Positions 24,486-34,116 of a stretch of 64,000 bases of DNA are shown here, piece after piece. Both the position numbers and the translations under genes were made by a program. A model generated the notes under the pieces. It worked only from the letters and a program-made list of their open reading frames with translations. It was not told the DNA's origin and did no database searches. The DNA is from Anaerostipes amylophilus. Lineage in GTDB: Bacteria; Bacillota; Clostridia; Lachnospirales; Lachnospiraceae. Positions within the stretch are counted from its first letter, which is position 1, and each line of letters begins with the position of its first letter. The stretch is taken from assembly GCF_025567365.1 (NCBI RefSeq), contig NZ_JAOQJG010000002.1, positions 248,001-312,000 on the forward strand, read 5' to 3'.

Positions 24486-25470
24486 ATGGTCAAAAAAGCA
24501 GCAGCGATCACGAATGAAAAGTCTGGAAAACTTGACCAGCAAATCGCTTAGACGATCATTCAGGCATGTGATGAGATTCTGGATGGAAATTTAAGAGATC
24601 AGTTTATCGTGGATGCGATCCAAGGAGGGGCTGGAACTTCTGCCAATATGAATGCAAACGAAGTGATTGCCAATCGTGCGATAGAAATCCTTGGTGGAAC
24701 CAAAGGAGATTACAGCATTGTACATCATGGGAAGAACACAGCTTCAGGATGCCGTTCCAATGAGACTAGGACAAAGTTTTGGAGCATTTGCACATGTTTT
24801 AAAAAAGGATATTAAGAGACTAAAAAATGTTATGGATGAGATGAAAGTCTTAAACATCGGAGCAACAGCCAATGGAACAGCGATCAATGTAGCCCCTTAC
24901 TATCTTGCAAACATTTCTTATGAATTAAGCAAAGTTGCAGGAATTTCATTAAAACAGGCAGATGATCTGATCGATGCCACACAGAACTTAGATGGATTTG
25001 TCAGTGTATCCGGGGTGTTAAAAACATGTGCCGTTGATATTTCCAAGATATCCAATGACCTGAGATTAATGTCATTTGGCCCAAGAACTGGTTTATCAGA
25101 AATCAATCTTCCAGCAAGACAGAATGGTTCATCCATCATGCCAGGAAAGATCAACCCAGTGATTCCAGAAGTTGTATCACAGGTTGTATACCTGATCATT
25201 GGACATGACTATACGATCACGATGGCAGCCGAAGCCGGACAGTGCGAAAAATATATTGAAAAAAGTGTTGGAATCTCAACAGCGTTATGTCCATATATCG
25301 GATATGCAAAGTCTGCTGAGATTGCAAAGAAATCACTAAAAACAGGAATTTCTGTAAAAGAGCTGGTATTAGAAGAAGGTCTGTTAAATGAAGAAGAATT
25401 AAAAGAGATCTTAAAACCAGAGAAAATGACACAGCTTATGAGAGAAAAAGTGATGAAAGCAGTATCATAA
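24486..25470 (+). pseudogene. aspA: Aspartate ammonia-lyase, internally deleted
   Basis: Three pieces of AspA remain. 24486-24717 encodes KKAAAITN ... QACDEILDGNLRDQFIVDAIQGGAGTSANMN with an in-frame TAG at 24549. At about 24718-24727 some 60 codons are missing and the frame shifts to IMGRTQLQDAVPM. The rest, with the catalytic loop signature GSSIMPGKINP, runs to TAA 25470, but ~40 codons are missing after AAEAGQ (25240). The N-terminal ~90 residues are absent. Intact AspA makes fumarate and ammonia from aspartate; this copy cannot. Confidence 0.9.
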
Positions 25471-25506
25471 ATACAATTAGAATACAAAAAAGAATGAAAA
25501 GTAAGA

Positions 25507-25541
25507 AGAGGCTTTGGAGAAATTCAGAGCTTCTTTTATTG
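25507..25541 (+). terminator. Terminator after the aspA remnant
   Basis: GAGGCTTTGGA pairs with TTCAGAGCTTC using three G-U pairs, followed by TTTTATT. It overlaps the -35 of the next promoter. Confidence 0.55.
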
Positions 25542-25567
25542 CAATATCCTCTCGCACAAGATATAAT
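25539..25567 (+). promoter_or_regulatory. Promoter upstream of the 25607 gene
   Basis: TTGCAA, 17 nt and TATAAT, 40 nt before the gene start. Confidence 0.7.
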
Positions 25568-25606
25568 ACATAAATAGAACATAAGTACGATTGGAGAATG
25601 GAAAGA

Positions 25607-26011
25607 ATGATAATAATTCTATGCTTAGACAACAACAACGGTATGATGTTTAATGATCGAAGGCAGAGTCAGGATCGAGGCTTGCGAGAGTATATTGCGG
25701 AGATGACCAAAGGGGAGAAGGTCTATATGAATGCATATACAGAGAAGTTGTATGAAGAGATCAACGATCCGATTGTTTGTGAAGATTGCTTACACAAGGC
25801 AGGAAAAGGGGAGACTTGTATTGTAGAGAATCTTCCATTAAAACCAGTGATAGATCAGATTGAAGAGATCGTGATCTTCCGTTGGAATAAAGTCTATCCG
25901 TCCGATCAGGTACTGGATGTGAATCTTGAGGAATGGAAACTTGCAGAAGAAGAACAGATCGAAGGTTCCACTCACGAGATTACAAAACAGATCTATCTTC
26001 CAAAACAATAA
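25607..26011 (+). CDS. Conserved hypothetical protein
   Basis: A 134-residue protein. The pattern DNNNGMMFNDRRQSQDRGLREYI ... YEEINDP ... FRWNKVYPSD is one I recall as widely conserved in Lachnospiraceae, sometimes labelled ribonuclease Z in databases without basis; no metal motif HxHxDH is present here. The ATG at 25607 is preferred because GGAGA is about 10 nt before it, while the ATG at 25598 is too close. It has its own promoter and may be co-transcribed with the nuclease gene 40 nt downstream. Function unknown. Confidence 0.75.
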   Translation: MIIILCLDNNNGMMFNDRRQSQDRGLREYIAEMTKGEKVYMNAYTEKLYEEINDPIVCEDCLHKAGKGETCIVENLPLKPVIDQIEEIVIFRWNKVYPSDQVLDVNLEEWKLAEEEQIEGSTHEITKQIYLPKQ

Positions 26012-26051
26012 GCTAGATCAGAAAAGAATATAACAAGAGGAGAAACAGTTG

Positions 26052-27113
26052 ATGATGAGAGTAACAAAGAAATTATATGCTCTGCTGATCGCAGGAATGA
26101 TGGCGGTATCACTGGCAGGATGCCAGAGTACAGGCAATAGCAGTAATGACGAAAGCACACAGAACGAACAAAGCAGCAAAGGAAGTACAAATTCTTCCAC
26201 CAAATCTGTATCATCTGACAATATTCCGGATTTTTCAGGGAATATGACGGTTGCTGTTGACAATAATAATCCAGATTTTACATCCAAAGATCTGACAACA
26301 AAATCCTACGAGTCTTACAGCAGACTTGACTCTGAAGGAAGATGTCAGGTGGCGGAAGCGTGTGTTGGAAAAGATATCATGCCAAAAGGAAAACGCGGAA
26401 CAATCGGTATGGTAAAACCAACCGGATGGCATACAGCAAAATACAATAACGTTGATGGGAAATATCTATATAACCGTTGTCATTTGATCGCTTACCAGCT
26501 GACCGGTGAGAATGCCAATAACAAGAACCTGATCACAGGAACAAGATCTTTTAACGTGGATGGAATGTTACCATATGAAGAGATGGTCGGTGACTATGTC
26601 CGTGAGACAGGAAACCATGTATTATACAGAGTCACACCAGTCTTTGACGGAGATGATCTGGTAGCCAAAGGGGTACAGATGGAAGCGATGTCTGTGGAAG
26701 ATAAGGGAGAAGATATCAAGTTTAATGTCTTTGTATATAACGTACAGGATGGAGTGAAGATTGATTATGAAACAGGAGACAGTGAAGCAGACAGCAGCGT
26801 AGAGGTGACAACAGAGAATTCCAAAGCAAGCCAGAAATATCATACAGATCAGAATTCTTCCAATAACAGCAACAGTTCAGACAGCAGTAACAATTCAAAC
26901 AGCAAAAGTTACAGAAGCAATAAAAATACAACAGCAGCGAAAACAAATACGAAAACAAGTACTTCACAGGAAATTCGAGGAAACAGCAGATCAAAAGTTT
27001 ATCATTGTCCGGGACAAAGAGACTATGACCGTATGGGAACATCAAAATATTTAGTGACATTTAAGAGTGAAAAGGAAGCACAGGCAGCAGGTTATCGTAA
27101 GGCACAAAGATAA
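26052..27113 (+). CDS. DNA/RNA non-specific endonuclease lipoprotein
   Basis: A 353-residue lipoprotein: signal helix then LAGC lipobox, a Ser/Asn-rich linker, and a beta-beta-alpha-metal nuclease domain (about 70-235) with the active-site region YNRCHLIAYQLTGENANNKNLITGTR, which replaces the usual DRGH by NRCH but keeps the His and the metal Asn. A Ser/Asn/Thr linker follows, then a C-terminal segment KVYHCPGQRDYDRM. It resembles EndA/DNA-entry nucleases and streptococcal-type surface nucleases. Cys in place of Gly next to the catalytic His is common in Firmicute relatives. AGGAG lies 9 nt before the ATG. Confidence 0.88.
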   Translation: MMRVTKKLYALLIAGMMAVSLAGCQSTGNSSNDESTQNEQSSKGSTNSSTKSVSSDNIPDFSGNMTVAVDNNNPDFTSKDLTTKSYESYSRLDSEGRCQVAEACVGKDIMPKGKRGTIGMVKPTGWHTAKYNNVDGKYLYNRCHLIAYQLTGENANNKNLITGTRSFNVDGMLPYEEMVGDYVRETGNHVLYRVTPVFDGDDLVAKGVQMEAMSVEDKGEDIKFNVFVYNVQDGVKIDYETGDSEADSSVEVTTENSKASQKYHTDQNSSNNSNSSDSSNNSNSKSYRSNKNTTAAKTNTKTSTSQEIRGNSRSKVYHCPGQRDYDRMGTSKYLVTFKSEKEAQAAGYRKAQR

Positions 27114-27152
27114 AAAAGTTAACGATCCATAAAGACAGACAGGAGGAATCTT

Positions 27153-28361
27153 ATGAGTTTAAATGCAACACCAAGAGGAGACAGGATTCACATCGCATTA
27201 TTCGGAAAACGAAACGCCGGAAAGTCCAGTGTCATCAATGCAATGACTAATCAGGAGCTAGCGATCGTATCCGATGTCAAAGGAACAACAACAGATCCTG
27301 TATACAAGGCAATGGAGCTTCTTCCATTAGGACCGGTTGTTATGATCGATACACCGGGGCTTGATGACGAAGGAGAATTAGGAGCAAAGCGTGTTAAGAA
27401 AGCAAAAGAAGTATTGGCAAAAGCTGATATAGCACTCGTGATCATGGATGCGACCGCAGGCATGACAGAGTTTGAAGAAGATATGATATGTCTGATCGAA
27501 GAAAAGAAGATTCCTTATCTTAAAGTCTACAATAAGATGGATCTTACTGATGCAAAAGAATGGGAAGAAGACAAAGCATGTTTCGTCAGTGCCAAGGATA
27601 AAAAAGGTATCTGGGAGTTGAAAGAAGAGATTGGGAAACTGATTCCAACCGATGATGATACATTAAAGATCGTAGGAGATTTAGTTTGTCCAAATGATTT
27701 TGTGATCTTAGTCGTACCGATTGACAGTGCAGCACCAAAAGGCAGACTGATCCTGCCACAGCAGCAGACGATCCGTGATCTTTTGGAAGCGGGTGCAGCA
27801 TCGATCGTTGTGAAAGAGACAGAATTAGAAAAGACATTAGAAGAAATCGGCAAGAAACCAGCCTTAGTGATCACAGATTCCCAGGCATTTGGAAAGGTTT
27901 CAAAGATCGTTCCAGAAGATATTAAACTAACTTCATTTTCAATCCTGTTTGCAAGATACAAAGGAGATCTGGAAGAGGAAGTCAGAGGAGTCAAAGCTTT
28001 AGAACATCTAGAAGACGGAGCAAAGATTCTGATCGCAGAAGGATGTACTCATCACAGGCAGTGTGATGATATCGGAACGGTGAAAATCCCAAGATGGCTG
28101 AAACAGTATACAGGCAAGACGTTTGATATTCATACAAGCAGTGGAAATTCATTTCCAGATGATCTTGATACTTATGATCTGGTTATTCACTGTGGAGGAT
28201 GCACATTAAATAGAAGAGAGATGAAGAACCGTATCGCAAGAGTCAAAGATGCAGGGGTTCCAATCGTCAATTATGGAATCTTTATTGCAGCAACACAGGG
28301 AATTCTAAAGAGAACTTTAGAACCATTTGAAGAAGCAAGCAGGATCTTAAATGAGATTTAG
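27153..28361 (+). CDS. hydF: [FeFe]-hydrogenase maturation GTPase HydF
   Basis: A 402-residue protein with an N-terminal GTPase domain (G1 GKRNAGKSS, G3 DTPG, G4 NKMD), a dimerisation domain, and a C-terminal iron-sulfur domain whose ligands are seen in GCTHHRQ and HCGGC. HydF is the scaffold on which the 2Fe subcluster is built before transfer to the hydrogenase apoprotein. HydE, HydG and a hydrogenase are not in the window. It starts 39 nt after the nuclease gene behind AGGAGG. Confidence 0.96.
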   Translation: MSLNATPRGDRIHIALFGKRNAGKSSVINAMTNQELAIVSDVKGTTTDPVYKAMELLPLGPVVMIDTPGLDDEGELGAKRVKKAKEVLAKADIALVIMDATAGMTEFEEDMICLIEEKKIPYLKVYNKMDLTDAKEWEEDKACFVSAKDKKGIWELKEEIGKLIPTDDDTLKIVGDLVCPNDFVILVVPIDSAAPKGRLILPQQQTIRDLLEAGAASIVVKETELEKTLEEIGKKPALVITDSQAFGKVSKIVPEDIKLTSFSILFARYKGDLEEEVRGVKALEHLEDGAKILIAEGCTHHRQCDDIGTVKIPRWLKQYTGKTFDIHTSSGNSFPDDLDTYDLVIHCGGCTLNRREMKNRIARVKDAGVPIVNYGIFIAATQGILKRTLEPFEEASRILNEI

Positions 28362-28416
28362 GATAGACTATTTCAAAAAATCAGCATAAATTAACAAAAA
28401 TCAGCAAGACTGCTTC

Positions 28417-28445
28417 TTTACAAAGAAAGATAAGTTTTGTAGAAT
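28417..28445 (+). promoter_or_regulatory. Promoter of gltX
   Basis: TTTACA, 17 nt and TAGAAT, 35 nt before the gltX start. No T-box leader is present. Confidence 0.65.
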
Positions 28446-28480
28446 AGAAAGATAGAATTAAAAACCAATGGGAGGAAATC

Positions 28481-29941
28481 ATGAGCAAAGTAAGAACAAG
28501 ATTTGCACCAAGCCCTACAGGGCGTATGCATGTAGGTAACTTAAGAACAGCCCTTTATGCATATCTGATCGCACGTCATGCAGGCGGAGATTTTATTTTA
28601 AGAATTGAAGATACAGACCAGGAAAGACAGGTAGAAGGAGCAGAACAGATCATCTACAATACTCTTAAGAAAGCTGGGATGAATCACGATGAAGGGCCAG
28701 ATGTTGGTGGAGACGTTGGACCATATGTTCAGAGTGAAAGACAGGCTCAGGGACTGTATTTAAAATATGCGAAAGAGTTGATCGATAAAGGAGAAGCATA
28801 TTATTGTTTCTGCGATCAGGAAAGATTAGACACACTGAAAGTAAAATCAGGAGATGTTGTGATCAGTCATTATGACAAGCACTGCTTAAACTTATCCAAA
28901 GAAGAAGTTCAGGCAAAATTAGATGCAGGAGTACCATATGTAATCCGTCAGAATAACCCAACAGAAGGAACAACATCTTTCGTAGATGAGATTTACGGAG
29001 AGATCACAGTAGATAATATCGAATTAGATGATATGATTCTGATCAAATCCGATGGATATCCAACATACAACTTTGCAAACGTTGTTGATGACCATTTAAT
29101 GGGAATCACACATGTTGTTCGTGGTAACGAATACTTATCTTCTACACCAAAATACAATCGTTTATACGATGCATTTGGATGGGAGAAACCAGTATACATT
29201 CACTGTCCACTGATCACAGACGAAGAACATCACAAATTAAGTAAGAGAAAAGGACATTCTTCCTTCGAAGATCTGATCGAACAGGGATTCCTACCAGAGA
29301 CGATCGTAAACTTCGTTGCATTACTTGGATGGAGTCCAGGAGGAGAACAGGAAATCTTCTCATTAAAAGAATTAGAAGAGATCTTTGATTACAAACATAT
29401 GTCTAAGACACCAGCAGTCTTTGACATGAATAAGATCAAATGGATGAATGGTGAATATATCAAAGCTATGGATTTTGATCGTTTCAAAGAACTGGCTATG
29501 CCATATGTAACAGAGACGATCCACAGAGAGATGGATTTTGATAAGATTCTTTCAATGGTTAAGACAAGAATTGAATTATTTACAGAGATTCCGGGACATA
29601 TTGATTTCTTTGAAGCAGTTCCAGAATATGATGTAGAAATGTATAAACATAAGAAGATGAAGACAACACCAGAGACTTCATTAACAGTATTAAAAGAAAT
29701 CTATCCAGTGATCGAAGCACAGGAAGACTTTACAAATGATGCGTTATATGAGATGTTAGTATCCTTTGCAAAAGGACATGAGTATAAGAATGGTTATGTA
29801 ATGTGGCCAGTTCGTACAGCAGTATCCGGAAAGCAGATGACACCGGGTGGAGCGACAGAATTAATGGAACTTCTTGGCAAAGAGGAATCTTTAAAGAGAA
29901 TCAATGATGCAATTGTAAAACTGGAGGCAGCACTTGCGTAA
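28481..29941 (+). CDS. gltX: Glutamate--tRNA ligase
   Basis: A 486-residue class I synthetase with the HIGH-type motif PSPTGRMHVGNL and the KMSKS-type motif KLSKRKG, plus the C-terminal anticodon-binding helical domain. It charges tRNA-Glu in the cytoplasm. Because a separate GlnRS gene occurs at 50.4 kb, this enzyme need not mischarge tRNA-Gln. GGGAGG precedes the ATG. Its last 8 nt overlap the start of the helicase gene. Confidence 0.97.
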   Translation: MSKVRTRFAPSPTGRMHVGNLRTALYAYLIARHAGGDFILRIEDTDQERQVEGAEQIIYNTLKKAGMNHDEGPDVGGDVGPYVQSERQAQGLYLKYAKELIDKGEAYYCFCDQERLDTLKVKSGDVVISHYDKHCLNLSKEEVQAKLDAGVPYVIRQNNPTEGTTSFVDEIYGEITVDNIELDDMILIKSDGYPTYNFANVVDDHLMGITHVVRGNEYLSSTPKYNRLYDAFGWEKPVYIHCPLITDEEHHKLSKRKGHSSFEDLIEQGFLPETIVNFVALLGWSPGGEQEIFSLKELEEIFDYKHMSKTPAVFDMNKIKWMNGEYIKAMDFDRFKELAMPYVTETIHREMDFDKILSMVKTRIELFTEIPGHIDFFEAVPEYDVEMYKHKKMKTTPETSLTVLKEIYPVIEAQEDFTNDALYEMLVSFAKGHEYKNGYVMWPVRTAVSGKQMTPGGATELMELLGKEESLKRINDAIVKLEAALA

Positions 29942-31796
29942 TCATTTAAGTGAGGCACAGAAAGAAGCTGTGATGCATAAGGATGGACCAATGATGGTAC
30001 TTGCAGGACCAGGATCAGGAAAGACCCTTGTGATCACAAAGAGAATTCAATATTTGATATCGCATTATCAGATTCTGCCGCAGCGGATTTTGGTCATTAC
30101 ATTTACCAGAGCTGCTGCGAATGAGATGAAGGAGCGATTTTGGCGGCTGGCAGGGGAAACCCTGCCGGTTTCTTTTGGAACATTTCATTCTGTATTTTTT
30201 ACGATTTTAAAATATGCTTATCATTATAGTGCAGATAATATTCTGCCTGAACATAAGAAATATGATTTTATCCGTGAGATCATTACAGACCATGAACTAG
30301 ACATAGAAGATGAGGCAGATTTTATGCGTTCGGTCATTCAGGAGATCAGTCTGGTAAAAGGACAGATGATACCGCTTGATTATTATCATAGTGGATGTTG
30401 TGGAGATGAAGTGTTTAAAGAGATTTTCCATGCATATGAGGAGAAACTTCATCAGAATCGATGGATTGATTTTGATGATATTTTGGTGTATACATACGAA
30501 TTATTAAAAGAACGGGAAGATATCAGGAAGGCGTGGCAGCAGAAGTTTCCATATATTTTGATTGATGAGTTTCAGGATATTAATAAGATTCAGTATGAGA
30601 TTGTGAAGATGCTGTCCGGAGAAAATCAGAATCTGTTTATTGTAGGTGATGATGATCAGTCAATTTATAAGTTTCGTGGTGCAAGACCAGAACTTATGTT
30701 GAACTTTCCGAAGGATTTTAAGAATACGAAACAAGTAATATTAAATCGCAATTATCGTTGTGGAAAGCAGATCGTACAGACGGCAGAAGATATTATTTCT
30801 TATAATACAAAGCGTTTTGAAAAGAAAATGGAAGCACAGCCAAACAGTGAAGCCAAGGTTGAGATTCGAACATTTAAAGATCATTATGAGGAAAATAAGC
30901 ATATTGTATACACAATTAGGGAAGAGATGGCAAAGAAAACACCATTATCCCAGATTGCGATTCTTTATCGCACCAATCAGGGACCGAGACAGTTGATCGG
31001 GGCTTTGATGGCATATAATATTCCGTTTTATATGCAGGATGCAGTGCCGAATCTTTTTGATCATTGGATTTCCAAGAATATTATTGACTACATGAAACTT
31101 GCCAGAGGAGACATGAGAAGAAGTACATTTTTAAGAGTGATGAATCGACCAAAACGTTATATCAGCCGTGAGTATCTGACGGATTCAGAAGTTTCTTTTG
31201 ATGATCTGCTTGAGAAAGTTAAGGATAAGCCATGGCTGTATGAATATGTTGAAGATTTTAAGGAAGATCTTCGTATCATGAAGAATATGACTCCATTAAT
31301 GGCAATTAATTATATCAGAAAGTCTGTTGGTTATAATGCATACATTTCGGAATATGCAAGATTTCGAAAGATTCAGGAAGAAGAATTCACACATGTACTC
31401 GAAGAACTTCAGGAAAGTGCCAAAGGATATGACACATATGAAGAGTGGTTTGATCATATCAGAGAATATACAGAGGAATTGAATCGTCAGTCAAAAGAAA
31501 ACGAAGAGTCGAAAGAAGGTGTGGTTGTAAGCACTATGCACAGCACAAAAGGACTGGAATTTGAACGAGTATTTCTTCCAGATGTCAATGAAGATGTGAT
31601 TCCACATAAGAAATCAATGAAAGAGGAAGATGTTGAAGAAGAACGCAGGCTTTTTTATGTTGGTGTGACAAGGGCAAAGAAATATTTACATATTTTATCA
31701 GTAAAAAAGCTATATAATAAAGACAGCAGGCCATCAAGATTCCTTGTGGAACTTGAAAAACGGCAGGAAGAAAGGAGTGCAGAAGATGGAAAATAG
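29934..31796 (+). CDS. UvrD/PcrA-type ATP-dependent DNA helicase (short form)
   Basis: A 620-residue superfamily 1A helicase with motif I AGPGSGKT, motif II LIDEFQD, motif III GDDDQSIYKFRGA, motif IV NYRCGKQI, motif V STMHSTKGLEFERVF and motif VI RRLFYVGVTRAKK. It is ~120 residues shorter than PcrA/UvrD, mainly at the C-terminus, so I do not give a symbol. The TTG start at 29934 has GGAGG 7 nt upstream, inside gltX, and overlaps gltX by 8 nt, so translation is probably coupled. Likely roles are repair or replication restart. Confidence 0.9.
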   Translation: MRNHLSEAQKEAVMHKDGPMMVLAGPGSGKTLVITKRIQYLISHYQILPQRILVITFTRAAANEMKERFWRLAGETLPVSFGTFHSVFFTILKYAYHYSADNILPEHKKYDFIREIITDHELDIEDEADFMRSVIQEISLVKGQMIPLDYYHSGCCGDEVFKEIFHAYEEKLHQNRWIDFDDILVYTYELLKEREDIRKAWQQKFPYILIDEFQDINKIQYEIVKMLSGENQNLFIVGDDDQSIYKFRGARPELMLNFPKDFKNTKQVILNRNYRCGKQIVQTAEDIISYNTKRFEKKMEAQPNSEAKVEIRTFKDHYEENKHIVYTIREEMAKKTPLSQIAILYRTNQGPRQLIGALMAYNIPFYMQDAVPNLFDHWISKNIIDYMKLARGDMRRSTFLRVMNRPKRYISREYLTDSEVSFDDLLEKVKDKPWLYEYVEDFKEDLRIMKNMTPLMAINYIRKSVGYNAYISEYARFRKIQEEEFTHVLEELQESAKGYDTYEEWFDHIREYTEELNRQSKENEESKEGVVVSTMHSTKGLEFERVFLPDVNEDVIPHKKSMKEEDVEEERRLFYVGVTRAKKYLHILSVKKLYNKDSRPSRFLVELEKRQEERSAEDGK

Positions 31797-32373
31797 ACCA
31801 ATACCAAGAGCTGGTGAGTTTTATATGCACTTTAAAGGAAAACTTTATCAGATCATTACAGTTGCATCACACACGGAGACAGAAGAAGAGTTGGTGATCT
31901 ATCAAGCGTTGTATGGGACATATAAAACCTATGCAAGACCACTAGAAATGTTTTTAAGTGAAGTGGATCATAAAAAATATCCAAAGGCAGAACAAAAATA
32001 TCGTTTTAGAAAAGTTGAACTTTGTGAAAATGCAGGAGATCATGTAGGTGTAAAAATAGCAGCTGAACAAAAAGCAGATGCCAAACCAGCATATGAGGAA
32101 ACATCAGAAAATGTTCAGAAAATTACACAGGAAGAGGAAGAAGCACAAGAAAATAATATTGAACCATTGCTTAAGTTTCTTGATGCATCAGATCTTAATG
32201 AACGCCTTAATATTCTGGTTCAGTATAAAGACCAGATCACAGAGACAATGCTTGAATCTATGGGAATGGCAATGGACTGTGTGTTAACTGGAAAGACATT
32301 GGAAGAACAGTATTACGAACTTGATAAAGTGATCAGAACAAAACTTCAATATGAGAAAAAGCCCCGCATTTAA
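31786..32373 (+). CDS. DUF1653 domain protein
   Basis: A 195-residue protein. Residues 5-70 (RAGEFYMHFKGKLYQIITVA ... GTYKTYARPLEMFLSEVD) are a DUF1653 domain, a small beta fold of unknown role. Residues 95-195 are acidic and helical (FLDASDLNERLNILVQYKDQI), with no known family. The ATG at 31786 follows AAGGAG and overlaps the helicase stop by 11 nt, so the two genes are coupled. Confidence 0.8.
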   Translation: MENRPIPRAGEFYMHFKGKLYQIITVASHTETEEELVIYQALYGTYKTYARPLEMFLSEVDHKKYPKAEQKYRFRKVELCENAGDHVGVKIAAEQKADAKPAYEETSENVQKITQEEEEAQENNIEPLLKFLDASDLNERLNILVQYKDQITETMLESMGMAMDCVLTGKTLEEQYYELDKVIRTKLQYEKKPRI

Positions 32374-32388
32374 TGTGCAGGACTTTTT
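32353..32388 (+). terminator. Terminator after the DUF1653 gene
   Basis: AAAAGCCCCGCAT pairs with GTGCAGGACTTTT (with G-U and C-A positions), followed by a short T run. The left arm overlaps the last codons of the gene. Confidence 0.7.
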
Positions 32389-32442
32389 AAATTTAATAAG
32401 CATCCGAAGTTTTGCTAAAAGAAATAGATAGTTATTAGTTAA

Positions 32443-32760
32443 TTATTCTTCATCTTCAAGAATTTCATCTAAGACAGCAGTAACTGTTTCGTATTCTTCA
32501 TCAGTTTCAATGTTATCAAGACTGAAAGTATCAGGATCTTCAGAATCTTCGTTATAACGATATAAAAGTAAAGCACTTTCTTCATCTTCGCTTTCTAGAT
32601 CTTCAATGGAAACTAGTGCGATATATTCTTGATCATTTAATTCTTCTACAGAGAATAAAGCAATGACAGCACAGTCTTGTTCAGTTCCATCTTCTAATTC
32701 TAAATGGAGTACAGGAGTTTCTTCTTCGATAATATTATCTTGTTCGTTAAATTCGCTCAT
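32443..32760 (-). CDS. DUF1292 family protein
   Basis: A 105-residue, very acidic protein (ETPVLHLELEDGTEQDCAVIALFSVEELNDQEYIALV) of the DUF1292/YrzB family, which is common in Firmicutes and of unknown function. The ATG at 32760 follows AGAGGTAG; longer upstream reading is unlikely because it would run through the promoter. It is the first of the few - strand genes and is divergent from the antiporter. Confidence 0.88.
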   Translation of the reverse strand: MSEFNEQDNIIEEETPVLHLELEDGTEQDCAVIALFSVEELNDQEYIALVSIEDLESEDEESALLLYRYNEDSEDPDTFSLDNIETDEEYETVTAVLDEILEDEE

Positions 32761-32791
32761 TTTGCTACCTCTTTTCTTAGTCTTTTGTTTC

Positions 32792-32820
32792 ACTATACTA
32801 AAGGAAGAAGAAAAAAGCAA
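32792..32820 (-). promoter_or_regulatory. Promoter of the DUF1292 gene
   Basis: On the - strand: TTGCTT, 17 nt and TATAGT, 31 nt before the ATG. Confidence 0.6.
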
Positions 32821-32854
32821 GGAAAGGATAAAAAAAGATCACTTTGTCTAAGAA

Positions 32855-32883
32855 TTGACAAGAAAAAACAGGTGTGATACGAT
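32855..32883 (+). promoter_or_regulatory. Promoter of the CPA2 antiporter gene
   Basis: TTGACA, 17 nt and TACGAT, 22 nt before the start codon. It is back-to-back with the DUF1292 promoter. Confidence 0.68.
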
Positions 32884-32905
32884 ACGAAATAATGGAGGTA
32901 ACACA

Positions 32906-34072
32906 ATGGAAGAATACAAATTTTTGCTGGATATTGCGATTATTCTGGCAATGACCAAGGCATTCAGCCTGGTATCAAAGAAGTTTAACATGCCGCCAGT
33001 TGTTGGAGCGTTGATCGCGGGAATCATTTTAGGGCCAGTTGTCCTTAATATAGTGGATCCTTCAGATTCGATTTTAAATTTGGCTGAAGTAGGAGTTGTA
33101 GTACTGATGTTTCAGGCTGGACTTGAAACCGACATAGATGAATTGAAGAAAAGTGGAATACCTGCTTTTGTTATTGCGTTATGTGGGGTATTAGTTCCGC
33201 TTGTAATGGGTGCAGCATTATCGTTAGCATATGGAAGAAATATGTTAGAGTCAATTTTTATCGGAGTGATCTTAACAGCAACTTCTGTAAGTATTACGGT
33301 AGAAGCACTGCAGGATATGGGACATTTGAAAGGAAGAGTCGGGACAGCAATCCTTGGAGCTGCGATTATTGATGATATTCTCGGAATCGTCTTATTATCA
33401 ATAATGACAAGTCTTGGAGGAGCATTAGGATTTCATATTCAGGCAATCCTTATGGTTTTGGTAAAGATGGCAGCATTTTTTGCAATTTCAATTATTGGAG
33501 GAATCGGAATCAAGAAGTTTTTCCAATGGTTGTCTACTTATAAGAACCCTGAGATTGAACGACATAGAAGAAGAGTTCCTGTTTTTGCATTAGCGTTTTG
33601 TCTGGCTCTTGCATTTTTTGCAGAGTTATTTGGAATCGCAGATATTACAGGAGCATATCTTGCTGGAATCATTCTTTGCAGACTTCCAGAGAGATTTTAT
33701 ATTTACAATAAGATTGAAGTTTTATCTTATATGATGATCACACCAATATTTTTTGCGAGTATTGGATTGAATGTTGATATTCATGGAATGACACAGACAT
33801 TGATCGTATTTACGATTATTTTATGTGTGATCGCAGTGATCTCAAAGATTGCAGGATGTGGTCTTGGGGCCTTGCTTTGTAAATATGGAAAGCGTGAATC
33901 TGTACAGATTGGGGCAGGAATGGTATGTCGTGGTGAAGTTGCACTGATCGTTGCACAGAAAGGAATTTCTGTAGGATTGCTTTCAGAAGTTTTCTTTGCA
34001 CCAGTTGTTATCATGGTACTTGTGACGACCTTGTTATCACCGATCATATTAAAAATGCTTTTTACAAAATAA
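32906..34072 (+). CDS. Monovalent cation:proton antiporter, CPA2 family
   Basis: A 388-residue polytopic protein with about 12 transmembrane helices. The conserved core shows VVGALIAGIILGP near the N-terminus, GLETDIDELK, and IIDDILGIVLL, in which the two Asp are the ion-binding pair of CPA2 (Kef/NapA-type) exchangers. No C-terminal RCK/TrkA-N domain follows, so it is a Na+/H+ or K+/H+ exchanger without the Kef regulatory tail. GGAGGT is 6 nt before the ATG. Confidence 0.9.
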   Translation: MEEYKFLLDIAIILAMTKAFSLVSKKFNMPPVVGALIAGIILGPVVLNIVDPSDSILNLAEVGVVVLMFQAGLETDIDELKKSGIPAFVIALCGVLVPLVMGAALSLAYGRNMLESIFIGVILTATSVSITVEALQDMGHLKGRVGTAILGAAIIDDILGIVLLSIMTSLGGALGFHIQAILMVLVKMAAFFAISIIGGIGIKKFFQWLSTYKNPEIERHRRRVPVFALAFCLALAFFAELFGIADITGAYLAGIILCRLPERFYIYNKIEVLSYMMITPIFFASIGLNVDIHGMTQTLIVFTIILCVIAVISKIAGCGLGALLCKYGKRESVQIGAGMVCRGEVALIVAQKGISVGLLSEVFFAPVVIMVLVTTLLSPIILKMLFTK

Positions 34073-34116
34073 AGAATATTACGACACAGATAAAACAATA
34101 GAAAAGAGGCTTTAAG

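Noticed and set aside
27527..27994. 155-codon - strand frame inside hydF
   Set aside because: Antisense to HydF; Ser-rich shadow without a ribosome-binding site.
28381..28480. T-box leader before gltX or glnS
   Set aside because: Leaders are only ~25-40 nt and lack a GGTGG T-box motif.
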